Positions 34,089-44,400 of a DNA stretch of 54,936 bases are shown here, in pieces. A program made the position numbers and the translations under genes. The first letter of the stretch is position 1, and each line of letters starts with the position of its first letter. The stretch covers positions 1 to 54,936 of the forward strand of contig JAEUUX010000176.1 of the NCBI GenBank assembly GCA_016787295.1. The letters are read 5' to 3'. Source of the stretch: Chitinophagales bacterium. GTDB lineage: Bacteria; Bacteroidota; Bacteroidia; Chitinophagales; UBA2359. The notes beneath the pieces are model-generated. The model did not search any database. It saw only the letters and a program-made list of their open reading frames with translations, and was not told the origin of the DNA.

Positions 34089-35237
34089 TTATTCTTCATT
34101 TTTTTTCTTGCTACCCGAATACATTTCGTATTGATAATACTTACACTCCAATGCACCATTGTGAAGCGTGAGGCGGCGCGAGGCTTTTAAGCCGATGTGT
34201 TTCATGGCATCTTTGTTGGCACTCAAAATCCAGACGGTATAACCCGAATAATGTTGTTTGAGGGCATCGCCAAGAGTACGATAGAAGGCATTCACGTCGT
34301 CAACAGACAAGCGATGGTCATAAGGCGGATTGGTTATCATCATGCCTCCGTGTGGCAACGGTGTATGTTCGATGGCTTTAACTGCCGATTTGATAGAATC
34401 ATCAACACCGGCTTTTTCGATATTTTTTCGGGCTGTTTCGATGGCGCGTTGGTCTATATCATGAGCAAAAATCCAGTGGTCGGCTTCTTTTTCTTGGTCG
34501 ATGGCTTCTTGTCGAACACTTTCCCAAAGGGCTTCATCGTAGTTTTTCCAGCGCTGAAAACCGAAACTTGATCGGTTGATATTGGGTGCCATATTTTTGG
34601 CAATCATAGCCGCTTCGATGGCAATGGTGCCAGAGCCACACATAGGGTCAACAAAAATAGTTTCGCCTTTCCATCCCGATAAAAGCACCAAACCTGCTGC
34701 TAAAATTTCATTGATTGGGGCTTCGGTAGTAGCGATGCGGTAGCTGCGTTTGTGCAAAGAGTCGCCCGAACTATCCAGTAGCAAAGACGCAACCGAACCG
34801 CTAATGTGGATATGAATGCGCACATCAGGATTTTGGGTATTGACGTTGGGACGGTCGTTGATTTTGTTCTTGAATTTATCGACAATAGCATCTTTGACTT
34901 TGAGCGCTACGTATTGCGAATGGTTGAAATGGGGCGAATTAATCGCACTTTGTACCGCAATAGTTTGGGATACATCGAGATGTTCTAGCCAATTAATATT
35001 GTATACTTCGTTGTATAATTGGTGTTCGCTAATGGCTTCGAAGCGAGCAAGAGGCAATAAAATCCTGATAGCGGTGCGCAAATGAAGATTAGCTTTGTAT
35101 AGAAAACGTTTGTCTCCCGTAAAGCCAACTGCGCGCGTATAAATTTGCGTCACACTTCCGCCCAAATCGGCAATTTCTTTTGCCAAAACTTCTTCTAAAC
35201 CTTGAAAGGTAGTGGCTATGTATTCTATGTTGTTCAC
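34089..35237 (-). CDS. THUMP-domain class I rRNA/tRNA guanine-N2 methyltransferase (RlmL-like)
   Basis: SAM-dependent methyltransferase acting on RNA. The 382 residues have an N-terminal ferredoxin-like/THUMP region (about 1-155; GLEEVLAKEIADLG, TRAVGF) and a Rossmann methyltransferase with motif I DPMCGSGTIAIEAA (about 192) and motif IV TNPPYDHRL (about 305). The Asn-Pro-Pro-Tyr motif marks an amino-group (N2 of guanine) enzyme. It corresponds to the N-terminal half of E. coli RlmL; it lacks the RlmK half, which is usual in Bacteroidota. A tRNA target cannot be excluded. tRNA-Val lies 76 bases downstream. Confidence 0.9.
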   Translation of the reverse strand: MNNIEYIATTFQGLEEVLAKEIADLGGSVTQIYTRAVGFTGDKRFLYKANLHLRTAIRILLPLARFEAISEHQLYNEVYNINWLEHLDVSQTIAVQSAINSPHFNHSQYVALKVKDAIVDKFKNKINDRPNVNTQNPDVRIHIHISGSVASLLLDSSGDSLHKRSYRIATTEAPINEILAAGLVLLSGWKGETIFVDPMCGSGTIAIEAAMIAKNMAPNINRSSFGFQRWKNYDEALWESVRQEAIDQEKEADHWIFAHDIDQRAIETARKNIEKAGVDDSIKSAVKAIEHTPLPHGGMMITNPPYDHRLSVDDVNAFYRTLGDALKQHYSGYTVWILSANKDAMKHIGLKASRRLTLHNGALECKYYQYEMYSGSKKKNEE

Positions 35238-35295
35238 TGATAATTTTTTTTGATGATGAAAAAAGTAGCGTGTTTAGTGATGAAAGCAAGGTGGG

Positions 35296-36069
35296 TTATT
35301 TCCCTTCGAAGCGTGGCGCGCGTTTTTCGACAAAAGCCGTCATGCCTTCTTTTTGGTCGTTGGAAGCAAAGGTCAGGTAGAAGTTTTTACGCTCAAACGC
35401 CAAGCCTTCGTCCAAATGGCTGTTAAAGGCTTGCAAAACAGATTCTTTGGCTAATTTAACGGCAATAGGTGACATCTGTGCGATTTGTTGCGCCAATTTT
35501 AGCGCTTCTTGCAAATAAAGTTCCACAGGCACCACCCGATTGACCAAGCCTGCTTGATAGGCTTTTTCGGCAGACATAAATTGTCCCGTTAAAACCATCT
35601 CCATTGCCCACTGTTTGCCAACTGCGCGGGTGAGGCGTTGCGTCCCTCCTGCACCGGGCATTGTTCCGATTTTGATTTCGGGTTGCCCAAACTGTGCCGA
35701 CTCCGAGGCAATAATCATGTCGCACAACATTGCCAACTCACAACCGCCGCCCAAAGCAAAACCTGATACGGCTGCGATGATAGGCTTTTTTGTTTTTTTG
35801 ATAGTATCCCAAGTGGTAAATTGGTCGACATTGAACATATCAATAGCAGTGCGTCCTGCCATTTCTTTGATGTCGGCACCCGCTGCAAAGGCGCGTTCGT
35901 TGCCTGTGAGAACAATAACACGCACATCGGTATCAGCATCGAGGCTTCGCAAAGCGTCGCGCAACTCGCCCATCAATTGCAAGTTGAGGGCATTCAGTTC
36001 TTTGGGACGGTTGAGTTGTATCAGCGCAATATGCGGTAGGTGATTTGGGGTGACTTTTAGGTAATCCAT
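35296..36069 (-). CDS. Enoyl-CoA hydratase/isomerase family protein
   Basis: Crotonase-fold enzyme that probably hydrates a trans-2-enoyl-CoA. The 257 residues show AFAAGADIKEMAG (oxyanion hole region, about 60), GFALGGGCELAMLCD with the first catalytic Glu (about 103-115) and QPEIKIGTMPGAGGTQRL with the second (about 128-145). Both glutamates are present, so hydratase activity is likely rather than an isomerase or decarboxylase. No other beta-oxidation gene is adjacent; the AlbA_2 gene lies 19 bases upstream and may be co-transcribed. Confidence 0.94.
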   Translation of the reverse strand: MDYLKVTPNHLPHIALIQLNRPKELNALNLQLMGELRDALRSLDADTDVRVIVLTGNERAFAAGADIKEMAGRTAIDMFNVDQFTTWDTIKKTKKPIIAAVSGFALGGGCELAMLCDMIIASESAQFGQPEIKIGTMPGAGGTQRLTRAVGKQWAMEMVLTGQFMSAEKAYQAGLVNRVVPVELYLQEALKLAQQIAQMSPIAVKLAKESVLQAFNSHLDEGLAFERKNFYLTFASNDQKEGMTAFVEKRAPRFEGK

Positions 36070-36088
36070 AGTGGGAATTTGGGATAGT

Positions 36089-37996
36089 TTAGTTGAACAG
36101 TGTGTTTGAGGCAGCGGTGGTGTTTAGCCTAAAATTGGGTGTGCTACCTTTATCGATTCGTTGCGTGCCATCTTTTCGGACAATAAAATTTTTGTCTTCC
36201 AATTGGTTAAAAACATTGCGAATTTTGCGTTGGTGATTGTTGAATTGCTTGATATCGACAATTTTTTTGTGGTCTTTTAGATACAAAAAAGTACCTATGG
36301 CGCTGGCGCTAATCGTGCTATTTTTTTTGCCAAAATGTTCGTGCCAATAGATAGCATTCAGTACCGCTTTGGCATCGGAACTAAGAGAGGTAATAACATT
36401 TTCGCCAAATTGTTGTTGTAATTCTTGCCTAAAATCTTTTTGCAACAAAATAGGATTTACCTGATAGACAGGATACAAATCGTTGCGCGGATTTTCGAGG
36501 TTTTTAAACACCAACTTTGCCTGTTCTAAGCTTGCTATAGCGTTATTATGGTTATTGTCAGCAGTAATCAAAATGGTATAGCGGTTCAAACGATTCTGCT
36601 CTTGTGATTTTTTGAAAAATGCCAAAAGAACTCTCTCCTCCTCACTAAGGTCGCGCCCCATTTGGGTATCAATATAACCCGAAAAACTGTTTAACCAATA
36701 TTCCATCTCCGAATCATATATCTTACCTGTTGGGATATAAAGTTGTATTTCGTTTTCGTGCAACACATAGTAGGGCAAATCAATTTCGTTGTCCAAACAA
36801 GCATCAGTTAAAGCACTCAAACCGCGTCCTTTGCCTTCCCAATAGGCAAAACTTTTGAGCAAATGGGTCAATTTGGGATTTCGAGCCACTTGTATTGGAA
36901 TGATACGCCTAATTTCGCCTATTGATGTGGAGACATTAATGCGTTGTCGTTGTTCAAATCTGCCCGGATTGCGCACCAACAAATGCTGCCCCGGTTTGAG
37001 TTCTATTATGACAAAACGGTCGTCTTGATAATCGCGGTGAGCAAAGGCGTTGTTGAGGCTTTCGCGCAAAAGCGATTCGGGATATTCAGGAACTATTGTG
37101 CCTGCATTGCTCGCTACAATAGCTTTGTGGATATTGCGCCACACAAAATTAAAGCTGCGCTGTATGAGCGGAACAATGGTATCTTGTATCGATTCTTGGT
37201 CGTTCGCAATTTGTTGACTTTTGGGATACTGCACATAACAATCGGCTTGACAACGTCCTTGCAAAAAATGATAAGGGTCATCACCACACACCAATATGCC
37301 AAGTAGTGTAGGTTGTTCATCACGCACAAAACCTTCTCGTTCCAAAAAAGACAAAGCACTTTCGAGGTTGGCTTTTAAGGTCTCGCCACGCTTTTTGCCT
37401 GCATTATATTGAGCAATATATTTGTTCAGCACATCAACATTTAAATCTGTAATTTGAGCAAATGGTATTTTTTCAATTTCTTGGTAGCGAATAAGTTCCA
37501 GCTTCAGTTCCTCATGCGTTTTAATTTCTGAAGAAGTAAGTTTGTGGTCTCCTGTTAGCCGACGCACATAAGCTATGTTGTTATAATAGCAGTATTTTTG
37601 CGTATCATCTAAAGCCTCTACGTATACTATAGCAACAATACCTCCATGAAAATCGCGAAGTTCCCAATCAATTTTTTGTTGCAAATTAGGGATTGGCTGT
37701 CCTTTGACATCAGTAAATTTTCTGTGTAGTTCTTCGGTTAAATGTGTTTCATTGTTTTTGCTATTCGTATAACCTGTGAATTTGTAAGTAGGTGGTTTTT
37801 GCCTATCGTTATCACTAACCCCAATGATGACTGCCCCGCCATTAGTATTCAAAAAAGCACATACTGACTTATACCAATCATCTCCCCAACCACCTGCCAA
37901 GTTTTTCAACTCTATGCGTTCGGTTTCGATGCTTTGGTAGGTATTGGTTTGTAGGCAATTTTCAATGATTTGCAGTTTATGGTCAATAAAATCCAT
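36089..37996 (-). CDS. AlbA_2 (Schlafen-type) domain transcriptional-regulator-like protein with HATPase_c_4
   Basis: 635 residues. An N-terminal AlbA_2/Schlafen domain (about 20-150) has the signature ETERIELKN, then GGAVIIGVSDN; a central ATP-binding-like segment includes SLNNAFAHRDYQ and GKGRGLSALTDACLD (about 330-430), as in the COG2865 regulator family; the C-terminal 150 residues look like winged-helix DNA-binding units (VLNAIYWHEHFGKK, RKIRNVFNQLEDKNFIV). The family is often accessory and is found in mobile or defence regions, but its cellular role is not established. It has its own promoter (38068-38095) and stands 19 bases before the enoyl-CoA hydratase gene. Confidence 0.87.
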   Translation of the reverse strand: MDFIDHKLQIIENCLQTNTYQSIETERIELKNLAGGWGDDWYKSVCAFLNTNGGAVIIGVSDNDRQKPPTYKFTGYTNSKNNETHLTEELHRKFTDVKGQPIPNLQQKIDWELRDFHGGIVAIVYVEALDDTQKYCYYNNIAYVRRLTGDHKLTSSEIKTHEELKLELIRYQEIEKIPFAQITDLNVDVLNKYIAQYNAGKKRGETLKANLESALSFLEREGFVRDEQPTLLGILVCGDDPYHFLQGRCQADCYVQYPKSQQIANDQESIQDTIVPLIQRSFNFVWRNIHKAIVASNAGTIVPEYPESLLRESLNNAFAHRDYQDDRFVIIELKPGQHLLVRNPGRFEQRQRINVSTSIGEIRRIIPIQVARNPKLTHLLKSFAYWEGKGRGLSALTDACLDNEIDLPYYVLHENEIQLYIPTGKIYDSEMEYWLNSFSGYIDTQMGRDLSEEERVLLAFFKKSQEQNRLNRYTILITADNNHNNAIASLEQAKLVFKNLENPRNDLYPVYQVNPILLQKDFRQELQQQFGENVITSLSSDAKAVLNAIYWHEHFGKKNSTISASAIGTFLYLKDHKKIVDIKQFNNHQRKIRNVFNQLEDKNFIVRKDGTQRIDKGSTPNFRLNTTAASNTLFN

Positions 37997-38067
37997 GTTG
38001 AATAAAAAAACAACAGTAAGTTATACAAATTCAACACCAAAAAGCCACATCTGCGGAGAAAAAGGCG

Positions 38068-38095
38068 CAAATGTAGCTTTGGGGCATACAGACAA
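38068..38095 (-). promoter_or_regulatory. Promoter of AlbA_2 gene (TTG-N17-TACATTTG)
   Basis: Minus-strand TTG (38093-38095) and TACATTTG (38068-38075) with 17 bases between, 71 bases before the start codon. Confidence 0.65.
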
Positions 38096-38115
38096 AGGGC
38101 TGTAGAAAAACGCAA

Positions 38116-38490
38116 TTAGTGGGCTACACGCATACGTTTTTCTTTGATACGCGCACTCTTTCCGCTCAATTTGCGGAGATAGAACAAGCGGGCGCGACGC
38201 ACTTTACCACGTTTATTCACTTCGATTTTGTCGATATTGGGTGATAAGATAGGGAAAACACGCTCTACACCAATACCTCCCGACACTTTACGAACGGTAA
38301 TGGTACGATTAGGGTTGTCTGGTCCGCCTTTCACTTGAATTACGTCACCACGAAATGCTTGGATACGTTCTTTGTTACCCTCTTCTACAATTTTGTAGTG
38401 TACGGTAATATTGTCTCCCGATTTAAACGAAGGTACTTCTTTTTGTGGAGCTAATTGATCTTGTACGTACTGTATTAATGGATTTATCAT
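38116..38490 (-). CDS. rplS: 50S ribosomal protein L19
   Basis: 124 residues, normal for L19, at the 30S-50S interface. The conserved core is readable: [51 protein letters not shown] and the basic end [21 protein letters not shown]. In many bacteria rplS sits with rimM and trmD; here it stands alone, with a strong promoter (38522-38552) of its own. Confidence 0.98.
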   Translation of the reverse strand: MINPLIQYVQDQLAPQKEVPSFKSGDNITVHYKIVEEGNKERIQAFRGDVIQVKGGPDNPNRTITVRKVSGGIGVERVFPILSPNIDKIEVNKRGKVRRARLFYLRKLSGKSARIKEKRMRVAH

Positions 38491-38521
38491 TAGAGATAGC
38501 TTTTTTTTTATTTTCGGCGTG

Positions 38522-38552
38522 CAAAGGTAGAACTTTTTTGTGGGTTTTCCAA
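38522..38552 (-). promoter_or_regulatory. Promoter of rplS (TTG-N20-TACCTTTG)
   Basis: Minus-strand TTG (38550-38552) and TACCTTTG (38522-38529), 20 bases apart, 32 bases before the rplS start codon. The remaining upstream sequence to 38722 holds no gene. Confidence 0.8.
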
Positions 38553-38722
38553 TTACTTATACAATTATTGTGATTTTTTTTTTGAAAAAAGAAATAAAGT
38601 CCGTCCATTAGGGGCAAATTTAGCTACCCAAACTTTTATGGATACCTAAATACGAATTGTAGAGGTGTCGGGTGTTTTTTTCGAAAATAGCCACAACTTT
38701 CTTATCTTTCACCAATTTTCCT

Positions 38723-38730
38723 TATTTTTG
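38723..38730 (+). promoter_or_regulatory. -7 box TATTTTTG for speD
   Basis: TATTTTTG fits TAnnTTTG, 92 bases before the speD start. No TTG at a suitable distance. Confidence 0.45.
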
Positions 38731-38822
38731 CCACCATAATAAACACTTTCTGCCACACTCCGCAAAATAGCAAATTCCGCGCTGCAAGCAAGTAAATTGA
38801 CCATCATTACTTTTTTATTTAG

Positions 38823-39194
38823 ATGTACCCAAATATCGCCCCTACCTACGAAGCAGGACTACACATTTTATTACAACTACAAACCAGCTCGAATGCATGC
38901 CTAACGGACTGTAAAGCATGGCGCGTTTTTTCTGCCAAATTGCTCCAACACCACCAATTATTATTAGTAGGTTGTACCTATCATATTTTCGATTCAGGTG
39001 GGTTCACGGCAGCTATTTGCCTAAAAGAATCACACATAACTATCCATACATGGCCAGAATTTGAACTCCTTACCCTCGATATTTATCTATGTAACTACCA
39101 AAAAAATAATGCTCCCAAATGTCAGCTATTGGCGCAAGCTAATATCGATTATTTCGAAGCTACTGTTTTGCAAAAACACGAAATTTATAGATAA
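38823..39194 (+). CDS. speD: S-adenosylmethionine decarboxylase proenzyme, prokaryotic SpeD type
   Basis: Makes decarboxylated SAM, the aminopropyl donor for spermidine. The 123-residue proenzyme is the usual short form. The self-cleavage site is KESHITIHTWPE (about 76-86): cleavage before the Ser yields the pyruvoyl group; His of the HTWPE block and the Cys in IYLCNY are the other expected active-site residues, although the Cys is not followed by Gly as in most homologues. FDSGGFTAAICL also fits. No spermidine synthase gene is adjacent. 39195-39562, downstream, is gene-free AT-rich sequence with nothing recognisable except possible promoter elements for the next gene. Confidence 0.85.
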   Translation: MYPNIAPTYEAGLHILLQLQTSSNACLTDCKAWRVFSAKLLQHHQLLLVGCTYHIFDSGGFTAAICLKESHITIHTWPEFELLTLDIYLCNYQKNNAPKCQLLAQANIDYFEATVLQKHEIYR

Positions 39195-39562
39195 AATCGT
39201 AAAAAAATAGGTGTAAATTAGTAATTTAATTAAGGTTTACATAGTTTGGCTTACCTCACAACACAGACGAAATCCCCAGATTTCAAAAAAAAGTAACTTG
39301 CAAAGGGCTTTATAAAATACCATCTTAAGCCGAATGATTGACAAAAATAAGAAGATCTTGCTAAATACAAAAAAACAAAAATTTTTCTACAGCTATTTTT
39401 TGTTAAATTTGTGCCAACATTACTATTTTTTGGATAAAAAGCCTTAGATTTGCACACACAAAAGCCTACAAAACAAATTGGATAAAATTTCTTAGAAAAA
39501 ACCAATTTTTGGGAACTTTTTATCCATCTTTGTAATTGTATACAAAAACAAAAACCAAAGCT

Positions 39563-40339
39563 ATGAGCCAGATGGAACCCATTATTTTAATTGACCAACA
39601 AAAAAACTGTAGTGTCAATGTACTTGCTTCTCCTGATTATATGTTCGATGATGTTTTGCGTTCGGCGCGTCGATTAGAACCGAATGCTTTTGTTGGACAA
39701 TGGGATTTGATTTATTTAGACCCCGATACCCAAAAACCGCAAGTTTTGCAGGCTACAGACGAGTTGGCAGATTGTTTGTTCCAAAACATCACCACTTTTT
39801 ATTGGAATTATAAAGCTGATGCTGTTAAAGTCACTATTAACAACCAACGAAAAGTATTTGCTCCGCGTGCCGAGTCTTTTTCAACTATGCCATCGGTGCA
39901 ATCTTTTATTGTTCCGCAAAGCGCACCACCTCAATATGCCAATTTAGGCAAACGTATTGTTGCCAATATGATAGACATTGCTGTTATTGTGGCAATTGTT
40001 AACTTTTTTAGTCTTGGTGTTGGTACAACTATGTTGCTTGCATGGCTTTACTTTGCATTGGGCGAAAGTTCCAAAAAGCACCAAGCTACTTTCGGAAAAC
40101 GCGCCATGGGTTTGCGAGTAGCCGATGAAAATGGCAACCCATTGACATTTGAACGCACATCAGGACGATTTTTTTGCAAAGTCTTGACCGTTATTACAGG
40201 ATTGTGGGGTTTGGCGATGGTGTTTTTCAACAACCGCCGACAGTCTATGCACGACCGATTGGCTAATACATTGGTGTTGGATACCTACCAAATTGGCAAT
40301 ACAATGACTAAACAAGCCCGAAATATCTCTGTTCGCTAA
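39563..40339 (+). CDS. RDD-family membrane protein with an N-terminal beta-grasp-like domain, copy 1
   Basis: 258 residues from ATG at 39563. Residues 1-95 form a soluble domain (MEPIILIDQQKN, then FDDVLRSARRLEPNAF, WDLIYLDPDTQ, NITTFYWNYK). After a short linker, residues 128-250 are an RDD membrane domain: LGKRIVANMIDIAVIVAIV with the Arg-Asp pair, and FGKRAMGLRVADENG with the second conserved block, then a membrane helix and SMHDRLANTLVL. RDD proteins are small polytopic membrane proteins with no settled function. The upstream start in frame is a TTG and is not used. Copy 2 starts 52 bases downstream. Confidence 0.85.
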   Translation: MSQMEPIILIDQQKNCSVNVLASPDYMFDDVLRSARRLEPNAFVGQWDLIYLDPDTQKPQVLQATDELADCLFQNITTFYWNYKADAVKVTINNQRKVFAPRAESFSTMPSVQSFIVPQSAPPQYANLGKRIVANMIDIAVIVAIVNFFSLGVGTTMLLAWLYFALGESSKKHQATFGKRAMGLRVADENGNPLTFERTSGRFFCKVLTVITGLWGLAMVFFNNRRQSMHDRLANTLVLDTYQIGNTMTKQARNISVR

Positions 40340-40391
40340 AAAAAACATCTCTACACGCTCGACAATTTTTCTACAATTAGTATAAAACAAT

Positions 40392-41240
40392 ATGGCAGAA
40401 ATTTTGCAGATGGAACCAGTAGTGCTTATCGATAAATCAAAAAATAAGGAAGCACATATTATCGTTAGTCACCATCATTCTTTTCGCGATTTGCTCGATA
40501 GTGCGCGTCGCATCAACAAAAATGTTTTTGAGGGCAATTGGGATTTGACATATCTTAATCCCAACACCAAACAAAACGAACCCATCGAAGAAGATTGTTT
40601 CTTGGGCGATTATTTGGCACAAGATATCAATACCTTTTATTGGAATCATAAACAAAACTCGTTTAGAGTGCCGCTCAAAAATGACCAAAAACAAACTATC
40701 CAAATCAACTATAACTATAATTCACCGCCCAATACCGCCACTTATGCAAATCCCTATCAAAGCACTTTGACAGGTACGATGATGCACGTACCACAAAATC
40801 AACCAACGCCACCTCCCACAAGCTATCGTATGATTCAGTATGCGGGTTTTTGGAAACGCTTTGCTGCTTTTATGATAGACTCTGCCATTTTAGGTTTTAT
40901 GATGAACTTGGTGGGTGTCGAAAATGGTAGCTGGTTATTTTTTGGTTGGTTATACGCTGCCGTTTTAGAAAGTTCTAAATACCAAGCCACTTTCGGAAAA
41001 ATGGCAATGGGCTTGAAAGTGACCGATATGAATGGTGAAAAGTTAACTTTTGGCAGAGCAACAGGTCGTTATTTCTCCAAACTGTTAAGCTATGTTACCA
41101 TCATGATAGGTTTTGTGTTGGCGGGTTTAACCGAGAAAAAACAGGCTTTGCATGATATTGTTGCAAAAACTTTGGTGGTCGAATCATCAGCAGTTACAGT
41201 ACAACAAATACAACAAAATACGCAACGACAATTGCGATAA
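40392..41240 (+). CDS. RDD-family membrane protein with an N-terminal beta-grasp-like domain, copy 2
   Basis: 282 residues; paralogue of 39563-40339 in the same order. The soluble N-terminal domain (MEPVVLIDKSKN, FRDLLDSARRINKNVF, WDLTYLNPNTK, DINTFYWNHK) aligns with copy 1 across about 95 residues at roughly 40 percent identity by eye. A Pro/Asn/Thr-rich linker (about 105-145) is longer than in copy 1. The RDD domain shows FWKRFAAFMIDSAILGFM and FGKMAMGLKVTDMNG and ends in ALHDIVAKTLVV. The tandem pair probably arose by duplication and is likely one operon. A MITE follows 32 bases after the stop. Confidence 0.85.
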   Translation: MAEILQMEPVVLIDKSKNKEAHIIVSHHHSFRDLLDSARRINKNVFEGNWDLTYLNPNTKQNEPIEEDCFLGDYLAQDINTFYWNHKQNSFRVPLKNDQKQTIQINYNYNSPPNTATYANPYQSTLTGTMMHVPQNQPTPPPTSYRMIQYAGFWKRFAAFMIDSAILGFMMNLVGVENGSWLFFGWLYAAVLESSKYQATFGKMAMGLKVTDMNGEKLTFGRATGRYFSKLLSYVTIMIGFVLAGLTEKKQALHDIVAKTLVVESSAVTVQQIQQNTQRQLR

Positions 41241-41272
41241 TAGTAGTTTCAGTAAAACGAAACTATATTAAT

Positions 41273-41407
41273 ATTGTGGCTGTCTCAAAAGTCGTAGAAA
41301 TATCTTATTGTAAATCTGTTTTATTTATAAAATGCTGATTTTTCGGTAATTATAAATAAAATTTTATTTAAAATAAAGATAGAATCGACTTTTGAGGCAG
41401 CCACAAT
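41273..41407. mobile_element. MITE-like element, 135 bp, with 22-bp terminal inverted repeats
   Basis: Left arm 41273-41294 (ATTGTGGCTGTCTCAAAAGT...) and right arm 41386-41407 are inverse copies with one mismatch. The GGCTGTCTCAAAAG end is of the kind found on several Bacteroidota insertion sequences (IS5/IS1182-like groups), so this is probably a non-autonomous derivative with no coding capacity. The interior is AT-rich and nearly palindromic itself. It lies between convergent genes (RDD copy 2 and the sensor kinase) and may also act as a two-way terminator. Confidence 0.75.
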
Positions 41408-41432
41408 TTTTGGTTAGCTACATACACATTAG

Positions 41433-44400
41433 TTAATCAATTTGTGATAAAGGCAACTGGACAAAGAAAGTTGTGCCTTCGTCTAATACAGTCTGAAACC
41501 AGATTTTTCCTTTTGCAGTTTCGATGATATTTTGCGACATGGCTAATCCCAAGCCCATACCAGAGTTTTTGGTAGTGAAGTTGGGCGAAAACACTTTTTC
41601 GCGCATTTCTTCGGGAATACCCGTGCCATTATCTGCAATGCCAATAACTACTTGTTGTTCGTTGAGTTTCATATTAACCACAATAATTCCTTCGCGTTCA
41701 TCGGGAATAGCCTGAATAGCATTTTTGACGATATTGGTAAACACGCGCAATAATTGGTTTTTGTCGGCAAAGACCCAAGCGGTTTGAGCGGGCAAAACAC
41801 TGTGAATCGTTACACCTTGGGTATCTTGGTGCAGGTCAACAATGCTTTGTAAAATGGTATTGAGATTCAAAATTTCATTGATAGGTGCAGGCATTTTGGC
41901 AAAATTGGAAAATTCGGTAGCGATTTCCGATAAAATATCTATTTGTTCAATAAGGCGTGTCAGCACTTTATCGGTCATCATTCGAGCATTAGGGTGGTTG
42001 TCTTTGTAGGCACGTTGCAGGTGTTCGATGCTCAATTTCATGGGTGTGAGCGGATTTTTTATCTCGTGTGCCACCTGTCTTGCCATCGACTGCCAAGCGC
42101 TTTGCCGCTCCGATTGTGCCAACAACTTAGCACTTTGTTCCAACTGCAATACAGTTTGGTTATATTGCTGTACCAATTTACCAATTTCGTCATCATCGGG
42201 CCAAGTCAACAGTTCGTTCTTTTTGCCCAACTCAATACCACGCAAACGGTCGCTAATCATCAGCAGAGGGTTGGTAATGTTGTTTGATAGCCAAACGGTC
42301 AACAAACTACCTATTGCCAACAACAAAATAAATACATTGACAAGTTGCACTAAGAATGCAGAAATTTCGCGCCTAAATTCTTTTTCACGCGCAAAATAAG
42401 GGATATTGACAAAACCAATAAGGCGATTTTGTTGGTTATTGATGGGCATATAAGCAGCTAAATAGCGCAAACTGCCAATGTGTTCGTTTTGTAGAAAATC
42501 TTGTTGGTGTTGGTATTTAATATATTGATAGGCAGCGGGGTGAATTTGTAGACCGATCAATTGTTCGGTAAAAATACGCGGTTGCGAACTTCCCGTAATT
42601 TGCCCATGATGATTAAAAACATTAATGTCTATGCCATGAATATCAGCTAAGGATTTGGTTAAGGCATGAAGATAGGGATTCGAAACCGATAAGAAGTTTT
42701 CGAAATCTGTAAAATCTTTTTTGTCAATATCATTGCGAAAAGCTGTTTGTAGGGCTTGCAAAACTTCCTGTTGTTTTTTGATAAGCAAACTACGGTTAGA
42801 GTCATCAGATTTGGTATAAAAATAAAAAGCACTGACCGCACCTGTCACCAAGAAAGCGGTTATCATAATGCTTATCACAAAAAAATTGATGCGTTGCCGC
42901 AAAGACGGATAAAAAACCGATTTGATGAAATTGGGTATGGTTTTACCGTCTATCAAAAATGTTAGGAGTAATGCTGCAAAAGAGGTGAGTAGAAAAAACA
43001 AACCTACATAAGCAAACAAGGCAATAAGGGAGATGATATTGACAGCGCGCGACGTAACTACTACCGTTTTGGAAGGTTGTAGTTGATAAATGAGGTGGGT
43101 ATAGTTGTTTTTGTGCAAAGTACTATAGGTTACTCGCAAAGTATCACGAATTTCTTGGACGATGCTCCCTACTTTGAGGGTATCTGTTCGTGAGCCAATA
43201 AATCTTTTGCTTGCCAAACCATTGCCAATAGTATCTTCAGCAGTGATTTTTCGATAATAGGTTGTCAAAACTGTATCTGAAATGGCATAACTAATACTTG
43301 CCAAAAGGGTGCTATCCAAAATGGTGGGATATTGGTAGTTGCCTTTTTCGCTTTCCAAAATTTTGTTGTTGTAAACAGCATAGTCAAAATCAGAGAAAAT
43401 GTCGGGTTGTCTATAGCGGTCTTCAATGGTCAATTCGGGATATACATTTACTTTGTCTAATTTAGGAATCATTTCGATATAGATATATCCCAGACTATTT
43501 TCGGTAAAAATAGGAAGTTTTGCCAAATAGTTATAGCTGCCCGGCTCGCCTTTGGTCAAGAAAACATAGTTGTTGTTGGTGCGCAAAGTGTTGGTCATTT
43601 TATATTCATATTCTTTGGAACTAACAACAGTGGGACCGTCTTGTTCGACCAGCTCGCCATATTGTCCTTCTGCTACAATATTAATATTGTATTGTTCGAG
43701 ATGTGGATCATTGAGGTAGTTTTTGTGCAGGTAACGCGCCAAACTTTCCGAATTATCGCTCGCAGTAGGCGTTTCGGCAAAATAATTAGAGACGACAGGA
43801 TCAAAAATGGCTTTTTCCAATTGTCTACCCAAAACATCTTCAGTAACAGGGTCTTCTTGAATGGCGATGCGGGCAGCAAAAAGTTTGCTATTTTCAAGGT
43901 CATTTTGGCGGTTGAAGGCAAAAATAAGGAACGACAAAAGGAACGAGAAAAAGCCTACCCAAGCCATAAACCGAAACGAACTGATAGAATTTCTGAACTC
44001 TAACCTGTAGCGATTTACCGAATAGAGCCAAACCAATAACCAGATGAATACAAAAAGATGTATCCATGAAAAATCGTAGCGAATAATGACTAACTCATAT
44101 AACAAACCAAGCATTATAAAACCCGATATGCGTTGTCCGACACTTAGGTTTAAGGTGTTGATAAGGCGCGAAGAGTTTTGCATCAACAACATAAATACTA
44201 CCCAAAACATACCAAAAGTAAACAAAGCAAACCAGCTATCGGAGGATAACCAAATGAAATTGGCAACCCCAAATGATATGTCAAAGTATAATACAATAGT
44301 TTTGGCAAAAAGAAATACCATAAAGGCAAACAAAAACAGAACAATGCAAGTAATGTAGTACAACACCAATCGCAAATACAGTGGATATGTTTTGAAATCA

